A stretch of 5,022 bases of DNA from Actinomycetes bacterium (GTDB lineage Bacteria; Actinomycetota; Actinomycetes; Actinomycetales; Cellulomonadaceae), in the NCBI GenBank assembly GCA_023389545.1, contig JAEWEI010000330.1, positions 1 to 5,022 of the forward strand. The letters are read 5' to 3'. The notes under the pieces are model-generated. The model was not told the DNA's origin. It was given only the letters and a program-made list of their open reading frames with translations, and searched no databases. Made by a program: the position numbers and the translations under genes. How positions within the stretch are numbered: position 1 is the first letter of the stretch; every line of letters begins with the position of its first letter. Of the stretch, positions 1 through 5,022 are shown one piece after another.

Positions 1-260
1 CGCGTCTGCGGGTCACCCGGCGCCCGGCGCCGCGACTGCGCTTCATCCGCGACCAGCTCGCACGGCCGGTCGCGCGGCGCATCCGCTCGGGCGAGGTGCG
101 CGCCGGCGCGTGGGAGGCGCTATTCACCGCCTCTGGGCTGGCGGCCGATGCCCTGCGCCGCTACGGCCCTGCGCCGGGACCCGTGCTCCGCTGCGCGCGC
201 CGCGCGGCGCCGACGCCCACCCGGCCCCCTGCCCCTGACGACGGGACGAGGACACGATGA
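1..260 (+). CDS. C-terminal end of an unrecognised arginine-rich protein (5' partial)
   Basis: The frame whose first full codon begins at base 3 is open from the left edge to a TGA at 258-260, giving 85 residues. Codon choice supports coding: third positions are almost all G or C until the last codons. The part I trust most contains FIRDQLARPVARRIRSGE and then AWEALFTASGLAADALRRYG, which reads as amphipathic helices. The last 25 or so residues are rich in Pro, Thr and Arg and are probably a disordered tail. About a quarter of all residues are Arg. I see no catalytic motif, membrane segment or known domain. The stop overlaps the next start as ATGA, so translation is probably coupled to the exporter ATPase. 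In such operons the upstream gene is often a glycosyltransferase or other glycan-assembly enzyme, but nothing in this fragment shows that. Confidence 0.6.
   Translation, partial: RLRVTRRPAPRLRFIRDQLARPVARRIRSGEVRAGAWEALFTASGLAADALRRYGPAPGPVLRCARRAAPTPTRPPAPDDGTRTR
243..252 (+). promoter_or_regulatory. Ribosome binding site for the ABC ATPase
   Basis: A purine-rich stretch GGGACGAGGA ends four bases before the ATG at 257. It offers GAGGA at 248-252 (short spacing) and GGGA at 243-246 (10-base spacing). It lies inside the end of the upstream gene and, with the ATGA stop/start overlap, supports 257 as the start. Confidence 0.55.
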
Positions 261-1479
261 CGACCACGACGAGCAGGGCCCCGGCCATCCAGGTCCGCGG
301 GCTGTCCAAGCACTATCGGATCTCCCATGACGACAACCGCCCCTCTACAGCCGGCGAGGCGATGCTGCGCCGGCTGCGGCACCCGTTCCAGCGACCAGCG
401 CATGAGCGCTTCACCGCGCTGGACGGCCTCGACTTCGACATCGAGCAGGGCTCCGCCGTGGGCATCCTGGGCCGCAACGGCGCCGGCAAGAGCACGCTGC
501 TCAAGCTGCTCACCCGGGTCGCGGCGCCCTCGGAGGGCCAGATCCGCCTGCGCGGGCGGGTCGGCAGCCTGCTGGAGGTGGCACCGGCTTCCACCCCGAG
601 CTCACGGGCCGCGAGAACGTGTACCTCAACGGCACGCTGCTGGGCATGCGCCGGGCCGAGATCCAGCGGCGGTTCGACGAGATCGTCGACTTCTCCGGTG
701 TGGAGAAGTTCCTCGACACCCCGGTCAAGCGGTACTCGTCGGGCATGTACGTGCGCCTCGCGTTCGCCGTCGCCGCGCACCTCGACACGGAGATCCTGGC
801 CATCGACGAGGTGCTGGCGGTGGGTGACGCGGAGTTCCAGGCCAAGTGCATCGACCGGATGCGCCGCTCCGCGCAGGACGGGCGCACGGTGCTGTACGTC
901 AGCCACCAGGTGCAGACCGTCACCGCGCTGTGCTCCACGGCGCTGTACCTGGAGAACGGCCGGCTGGTGATGCAGGGCGACGTGGACGAGGCGATCGAGC
1001 TGTACCGCACCAGCCGGGACCGTGCCGTGCTGGCGCCCACGGACATCGAGCGCCGCGCGGGCACCGGCGAGCTGCGGATCACCTCGGCCACCGTGTCCAG
1101 CCCGCTGTACCGCACCACCGAGGACAAGACCATCGAGCTGGTGGTCGGCGCCAACCCGTCGTTCATCGGCAAGTACTTCGTCTCGTGCCACGTCAACGAC
1201 CGCAACGGGACCACGATCCTGCAGTGCGACTCGCGCGTGAGCGGCCTGTGGCTCGACGGCGCGCTCGACCAGAAGATCGCCCTCACCATCCGCTCGCCGT
1301 GGCTCAAGCCCGGCGAGTACTCCGTGGACTTGTACGTGTGCTCCTCCGGGGTGCTCGACGCGTTCGAGGGCGCAGGACGGTTCGAGATCCACCCGGTGCT
1401 GCCCTACGAGCACGCGGTGTCCGATGAAGGGCTCGAGAACGGCCTCGTGCTCGCCGACTTCGGCTACGAGAGGCGTTGA
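257..1479 (+). CDS. Wzt-type polysaccharide ABC exporter ATP-binding subunit with C-terminal glycan-recognition-like domain (frameshifted as given)
   Basis: This is the ATP-hydrolysing subunit of an ABC exporter for a surface polysaccharide (Wzt/TagH/RfbE group), acting on the inner face of the membrane with the permease encoded next. The reading starts at 257 and passes from the 257 frame to the frame ending at 1479 near base 580; with one base restored it is 407 residues. Numbered on that protein: aromatic A-loop region HY 19-20, Walker A GRNGAGKST 72-80, family segment GFHPELTGREN 111-121, signature YSSGM 160-164 in place of LSGGQ (typical of this group), Walker B ILAIDE ending at D184-E185, and switch His 217 in VSHQ. 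From about residue 265 (GTGEL at 269-273) to the end is a beta-rich domain like the Wzt C-terminal domain, which in characterised O-antigen exporters binds the modified chain end. ATPase-before-permease order differs from the common wzm-wzt order. Unless the missing base is a sequencing error, the product would be truncated before the signature and Walker B motifs and be inactive. Confidence 0.9.
580..581 (+). other. One-base deletion (frameshift) in the ABC ATPase gene
   Basis: Up to 580 the 257 frame reads a normal ABC domain ending SLLEV; after it that frame becomes a Ser/Arg/Thr/Cys-rich string with no family resemblance, stopping at 970. Reading from 580 in the frame one base back gives GTGFHPELTGRENVYLNG, the expected continuation, and stays good to the stop at 1479. 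GAGGTGGCACC would be GAGGTGGGCACC in an intact gene, so one G is missing from a G run. There is no heptanucleotide slippery motif at the site, so programmed frameshifting is not supported. A sequencing or assembly error is the simplest reading; a real loss-of-function mutation is possible. Confidence 0.85.
1468..1473 (+). promoter_or_regulatory. Ribosome binding site for the ABC permease
   Basis: GAGAGG lies nine bases before the ATG at 1483, inside the last codons of the ATPase gene whose TGA is at 1477-1479. This is a good spacing for a Shine-Dalgarno site and fixes 1483 as the permease start. Confidence 0.6.
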
Positions 1480-1482
1480 GGC

Positions 1483-2304
1483 ATGCCCCGCACGATCGTG
1501 ATCAACCCGCCCGGACGCCTGCCGCTGCCCAGCCGGCGCGAGCTGTGGGAGGCCCGCGAGGTGTTCTGGCGGTTCGGGGTGCGCGACCTCAAGCTCCGCT
1601 ACCGGCAGACGGCCCTCGGGGTGGTGTGGGTGGTGCTGCAGCCGCTGCTCAGCGCCGGCGTCTTCTCGATCGTGTTCGGCCGTATCGCGGAGCTGCCGAG
1701 CGACGGCGTGCCGTACTTCGTGTTCAGCTTCGCGGGCATGCTGTGCTGGACGCTGTTCAGCGGCATCGTCACCCGCGCGGCGCCGTCGCTCGTGAGCAAC
1801 CAGGCGCTGGTGTCCAAGGTGTTCTTCCCGCGGGTGCTCGTGCCGTTGTCCTCGGTGCTGTCGGTGGCGGTGGACGTGCTGGTCGCCGGGGTGCTGATGG
1901 CCGGGATGCTCGCCATGACGGGCATCTGGCCGGGGTGGCCCCTGCTGCTCCTGCCGGTGTGGATGGTGCTCGTGGCGCTGCTCGCCTCCGGCATCGGCCT
2001 GGCCGCGTCCGCGCTGATGGTCAGCTACCGCGACATCCAGTACATCGTCCCGTTCGCCCTGCAGACCCTGCTGTACGCGAGCCCGCTGGCGTACTCGCTG
2101 TCCGCCGTCAGCGAGGACATCCGCTGGCTCTTCGACCTCAACCCGCTGACGTGGCTGCTCGAGGGCTTCCGCTGGTCGCTGCTCGGCCTGGAGCAGCCCG
2201 CGCCCTGGCAGCTGGTGGCGGCGGTGGTGACGAGCGTCGGCGTCTTCGTGGGCGGCATGCTCGTGTTCTCGAAGATGGAACGCGGCTTCGCGGACGTGAT
2301 CTGA
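1483..2304 (+). CDS. ABC-2 type polysaccharide export permease (Wzm/TagG-like)
   Basis: This is the membrane subunit that forms the channel for a lipid-linked polysaccharide, paired with the ATPase encoded three bases upstream. The 273 residues are the usual family length. A cytoplasmic N-terminal region ends in an interfacial helix and the conserved LKLRYRQTALGVVWVVLQPL at 36-55, leading into membrane segment 1. Further hydrophobic segments lie near 78-97, 118-146, 153-178, 187-207 and 243-263, giving the six spans expected. Family landmarks are SKVFFPRVLVPLSSV (111-125) before span 3, YRDIQYIVPFALQ (182-194) before span 5, NPLTWLLEGFRWSLLG (220-235), and the terminal KMERGFADVI (264-273), a typical ending of this permease group. 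The start has a well-placed ribosome binding site. The substrate cannot be told from the sequence: O-antigen-like glycan, teichoic acid or another cell-wall polymer are all possible. The gene looks intact, which argues that its frameshifted partner is functional in the real genome. Confidence 0.93.
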   Translation: MPRTIVINPPGRLPLPSRRELWEAREVFWRFGVRDLKLRYRQTALGVVWVVLQPLLSAGVFSIVFGRIAELPSDGVPYFVFSFAGMLCWTLFSGIVTRAAPSLVSNQALVSKVFFPRVLVPLSSVLSVAVDVLVAGVLMAGMLAMTGIWPGWPLLLLPVWMVLVALLASGIGLAASALMVSYRDIQYIVPFALQTLLYASPLAYSLSAVSEDIRWLFDLNPLTWLLEGFRWSLLGLEQPAPWQLVAAVVTSVGVFVGGMLVFSKMERGFADVI

Positions 2305-2308
2305 GATG
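2297..2308 (+). promoter_or_regulatory. Stop/start junction suggesting translational coupling of permease and glycoside hydrolase
   Basis: The permease stop TGA (2302-2304) and the next ATG (2306-2308) are separated by one base. In the downstream frame a TGA sits at 2297-2299, so 2306 is the most upstream possible start. I see only weak Shine-Dalgarno matches upstream (GGA at 2292-2294), so ribosomes finishing the permease probably re-initiate here. Confidence 0.55.
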
Positions 2309-5022
2309 GCGTCTCCTCAGCGCACCCCGGATCGGCGGCGCCTCGTCCTGGCCGCGGGCGCCCTGGCCCTGCTGGTCGGGTTGGCCGGCGTCGGCGCCTG
2401 GCAGTTGCGCGGGTCGCCGCCGCAGAGCGTCCCGACCACCGTCGCGGCCCCCGGCGCGGAGGCGGCCCCGCTGTGCGGGGTGGCCGACGTGGGCCGGTAC
2501 TCGGCGCTCGCCGGGGACCCCACCACCGACGTCGTGGACACCGTGGCAGCCGACTTCGCCATCGACGGGACGACGCCCCACGCCCTGGCAACCGACGGCG
2601 ACGACCTCCTGGCGCTCGCCGCCGACGAGGACGGGCTCACCGTCGTCCGGCTCGGGCCCGATGGCAAGGAGCTCGGGCGGTTCGCCTCCCCGACCCCGCC
2701 GGGCGGGCGCACGCCGTCCACCTTCGCGCCCGTGGACGGCGGGGTGGTCGTCACCGCGAGCGCCCGCTCCGACCAGAGCGCTGTGGAGGGCCACGGCAGC
2801 GACGGCTCGACGGTGTGGGCCCTTGACCTGGGCGAACTAGGGCGCGGGCCCGTCGCCGCCGTCATCGACTGGTCGGCGGGAGTCGGGGGCGCGGCGTTCG
2901 CCGTGGCGTTCGCCGACTCGCCGCGCCTGGCCCTGGTCTCCGCCGACGGCGACCTGGTGGAGCCGGACGGCCCCGAGATCCCCGGCGAGGCGTTCTTCCC
3001 GCAGGTGGACGGCACCCTCGTGGCGCGCGCGGACGATGACGACGACGGCGTGCGGCTCAGCCGCTGGTCGTCCGACGGGAAGCTGCTCAGGGAGTTCGGC
3101 GGCCCGGTGGAGGGTTCGCCGAACGGCGGCCCCGCCGAGCTGGAGCGCCCCACTGGCGTGGCTGTGGGGCCGCACGGCGGGCTGCTCGTGGCCGGGCCCC
3201 GGTACCGCGTGGTCGAGGTGGGCGACGACGGCGTGTGGCGGCGGGTGGGGCTGTCCGGGCAGGGCCAGGGTGCGGTGTTCGACTTCGCCGAGCAGAGCCC
3301 GCTGGTCCGCTCCGGCGACCACTTCTACTTCATCTCCTCCGACGAGGACGGCGGCGCGAGCCTGTCCCGGGTGGATGTGCCGGGCATGGACGCCCTGCTG
3401 GACTCCCCGGTGACCTACGACATCAACCACGCCTCGAGCCTGGACCGCCTCGGCTTCGGCGCGGGGCTCGTCACCGACGTCCCCTACGGCTACTTCCGCG
3501 CGGGCGAGGAGCCCGCCGTCCACGTCGAGTTCGACGACTGGTGGGGCGCGGTGTCCGCGGACTACGAGCTGCGCTACCGGGTCAGCGGGGACCCGTGGGC
3601 CGAGCCCCCGGTGGAGCCCGTCTCCGGCACGCTCGCCCTGCCTGAGGACGGCGGCCGCGCTGCCCTCGACCTGCCGCCCGCGCGGCCCGGACCCTACGAC
3701 GTGCACGCCGAGCTGGTGGACCGCGTCACAGGCGAGGTGCGCACGGCGACCTGCCTGCGGTACGCGGTGGGCGCGCCCGGCGCGGCGTTCGACCCCGCGG
3801 GCCTGGCGGACGGCGCGGACTGGGGCGGCGCGCAGCCGGTGCGCGGCGTGCAGCTCGCCGACCAGCTCGGCATCGGCTCCTACCGGGTGCAGCTCGCGTT
3901 CGGCGACCTGGTCCCGGACCTGGCCGCCACGCCCTCGGTGGCGGCGCTCGACCTGGACGCGCTGCCCGGCGCGGTCCCCGGCGACCCGTTCGCCCAGATC
4001 GAGGAGGCGTCGGCCCTGGCCGCGTGGACCGGGGTGCGGCTGTACGTGCAGGTGGGCCAGGGCGGCGAGGCCGAGCATGAGGCTGTGCAGGACGGGACCT
4101 GGGGCGCCTGGGCCGGCGCCATCGCCGAGGCGTTCGCCGCCGGGGCCCCCGACGTCAGCCTGTGGGCGCCGTGGAACGAGCCCAACAACACCGGGTTCGG
4201 GGACGGCGGCGAGTACGCGCGCGACGTGCTGGCCCCGTTCGCGCAGGCGGTCAAGACAGCCGCGCCCGGCGCGCAGGTGATCGGCGGGAACGCCCTCAAC
4301 CTGGTGGTCCCGTGGTATCGCCAGGTCATCGACGCGGGCGGCTGCGACTCGCTCGACATTGTGGGCATCCACCCGTACACGGGCTTCAACCGCTCGTGGG
4401 ACGAGGAGGGCGCGGATGGCCCGCTCGGGCAGATCGAGGAGTTGAACGCGGCGCTCGAGGGCTGCGGGTCGCCGCCGGTGTGGAACACCGAGTCGGGCTG
4501 GTGGTCCGACGGCCCGGGCAACCACTGGGCGCACGGGCACGACGTGGCCCGCACGCTGCTGTGGCAGCGCGCACTGGGCGTCGATGAGTGGACGTACTTC
4601 TTCAGCGAGGGCGGCTGGGGCGAGGGCGGCTTCTCCTGGTCCCTGCTGCAGGTCGACAGCTTCGTGAAGCCGGGGGCCCTGGCGATGTCGACAGTCGCCG
4701 CGCTGCTGGAGGATCGGCCGCCGCCGGAGGTCGTCGAGCCGGCGGCGCCCCACACCCACGTGATGCGGGTGGGCGAGCGGCCCGGCGAAGACGACCAGCT
4801 GACCGCCGTATGGACGGACGACCTGGTCATGGAGGTCCAGGCCACCGCCGACCAGGACGCGACGCTCGTCCTCACCGACGTGTACGGCGCCACCCGCGAG
4901 GTCGACGCGGGCGCCGGCGAGCCGGTTCCGCTGCCCGTGACCGGCTCCCCCGTCTTCATCTCCGCGCCCGGCGGCGTCGAGGTCGCCATCTCGACCGCCG
5001 AGCCCGCCGGCCCCAACCTGCT
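2306..5022 (+). CDS. Membrane-anchored or exported beta-propeller / GH39-like glycoside hydrolase (3' partial)
   Basis: This frame is open for 905 codons from the ATG to the right edge, with no stop and strong G/C at third positions. Domains in order: residues 10-12 are RRR, followed by a hydrophobic stretch at 13-31, which fits a signal anchor or Tat-like signal; there is no lipobox. A Pro/Ala linker follows to about 55. Residues about 90-358 show six strand-rich units of about 35-45 residues, one with RPTGVAVGPHGGLLVA (281-296) resembling an NHL repeat, so a six-bladed propeller is likely. Residues about 385-483 form a beta-sandwich linker (PYGYFRAGEEP 393-403). Residues about 495-790 form a clan GH-A barrel: SYRVQ 525-529 on an early strand, WNEPNN 623-628 with probable acid/base E625, IHPY 688-691, and WNTESGWW 726-733 with probable nucleophile E729. 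Residues about 830-890 (TDVYG 857-861, PVFIS 882-886) match the beta-sandwich seen after GH39/GH30-like barrels. It probably cleaves a glycan outside the membrane, perhaps the exporter's own product, comparable in idea to the GH39-like PslG of Pseudomonas exopolysaccharide loci. Exact GH family and substrate are unknown. Confidence 0.85.
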   Translation, partial: MASPQRTPDRRRLVLAAGALALLVGLAGVGAWQLRGSPPQSVPTTVAAPGAEAAPLCGVADVGRYSALAGDPTTDVVDTVAADFAIDGTTPHALATDGDDLLALAADEDGLTVVRLGPDGKELGRFASPTPPGGRTPSTFAPVDGGVVVTASARSDQSAVEGHGSDGSTVWALDLGELGRGPVAAVIDWSAGVGGAAFAVAFADSPRLALVSADGDLVEPDGPEIPGEAFFPQVDGTLVARADDDDDGVRLSRWSSDGKLLREFGGPVEGSPNGGPAELERPTGVAVGPHGGLLVAGPRYRVVEVGDDGVWRRVGLSGQGQGAVFDFAEQSPLVRSGDHFYFISSDEDGGASLSRVDVPGMDALLDSPVTYDINHASSLDRLGFGAGLVTDVPYGYFRAGEEPAVHVEFDDWWGAVSADYELRYRVSGDPWAEPPVEPVSGTLALPEDGGRAALDLPPARPGPYDVHAELVDRVTGEVRTATCLRYAVGAPGAAFDPAGLADGADWGGAQPVRGVQLADQLGIGSYRVQLAFGDLVPDLAATPSVAALDLDALPGAVPGDPFAQIEEASALAAWTGVRLYVQVGQGGEAEHEAVQDGTWGAWAGAIAEAFAAGAPDVSLWAPWNEPNNTGFGDGGEYARDVLAPFAQAVKTAAPGAQVIGGNALNLVVPWYRQVIDAGGCDSLDIVGIHPYTGFNRSWDEEGADGPLGQIEELNAALEGCGSPPVWNTESGWWSDGPGNHWAHGHDVARTLLWQRALGVDEWTYFFSEGGWGEGGFSWSLLQVDSFVKPGALAMSTVAALLEDRPPPEVVEPAAPHTHVMRVGERPGEDDQLTAVWTDDLVMEVQATADQDATLVLTDVYGATREVDAGAGEPVPLPVTGSPVFISAPGGVEVAISTAEPAGPNL

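Noticed and set aside
572..600. Programmed ribosomal frameshifting in the ABC ATPase
   Set aside because: No X-XXY-YYZ slippery heptamer is present at the shift point, and exporter ATPases of this family are not known to need it. A missing base explains the data more simply.
313..1413. A 366-codon minus-strand frame opposite the ABC ATPase
   Set aside because: It mirrors the ATPase coding frame and has no recognisable motif; the plus strand carries Walker A, Walker B and signature motifs.
619..1479. The second half of the ATPase as an independent gene starting at GTG 619
   Set aside because: It would begin in the middle of the nucleotide-binding domain without Walker A, and there is no convincing ribosome binding site before 619. 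The conserved family sequence continues upstream of that GTG in the same frame back to 580.
2474..2476. Cys57 of the glycosidase as a lipoprotein attachment site
   Set aside because: It lies about 25 residues past the end of the hydrophobic core and is preceded by APL, not a lipobox directly after the core.
1476..2840. A 454-codon plus-strand frame overlapping the permease and the start of the glycosidase
   Set aside because: It is a shifted reading of two real genes, giving an Arg/Ala/Pro-rich string without domains, while the permease frame matches its family from end to end.
2837..4759. A 640-codon open frame on the minus strand
   Set aside because: It lies fully antisense to the glycosidase frame, which shows catalytic motifs and coding-type third positions. 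Its translation is compositionally skewed (Arg, Ala, Gly, Val, His) with no motif; long antisense frames are expected at this GC content.
3880..5016. A 378-codon minus-strand frame opposite the glycosidase barrel
   Set aside because: The translation is dominated by Ser, Pro, Ala and Thr and is antisense to the GH-A catalytic region; no ribosome binding site or domain supports it.

Overview
The window comes from a very GC-rich genome with strong G/C preference at third codon positions, most likely a high-GC actinobacterium (Actinomycetota). The genus cannot be read from the sequence. All supported genes lie on the plus strand and are packed head to tail: a 4-base ATGA overlap, then a 3-base gap, then a 1-base gap. 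No room remains for an internal promoter or terminator, so this looks like the inside of one operon that continues past both edges.

Layout: (1) bases 1-260 hold the last 85 codons of an unrecognised, arginine-rich protein. (2) Bases 257-1479 hold the ATP-binding subunit of a Wzt-type polysaccharide ABC exporter with a C-terminal carbohydrate-recognition-like domain. In the sequence as given it is broken by a one-base deletion near 580; restoring one G gives an intact 407-residue protein. (3) Bases 1483-2304 hold the partner ABC-2 permease (Wzm/TagG type, 273 residues). (4) Bases 2306-5022 are one uninterrupted frame, at least 905 codons, running off the right edge. It encodes a membrane-anchored or exported multidomain protein: an N-terminal hydrophobic segment with a Tat-like arginine cluster, a predicted six-bladed beta-propeller, a beta-sandwich linker, a clan GH-A (GH39-like) TIM barrel with both expected catalytic glutamates, and a C-terminal beta-sandwich.

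Together these suggest a locus that makes a surface glycan, exports it through an ABC transporter that may recognise the finished chain, and places a glycoside hydrolase outside the membrane that could trim, release or remodel that glycan. The propeller plus GH-A enzyme coupled to a Wzt/Wzm pair is the most interesting part of the window. The exporter, the hydrolase fold and its catalytic pair are well supported. The glycan, the enzyme specificity and the functional link to export are inference.
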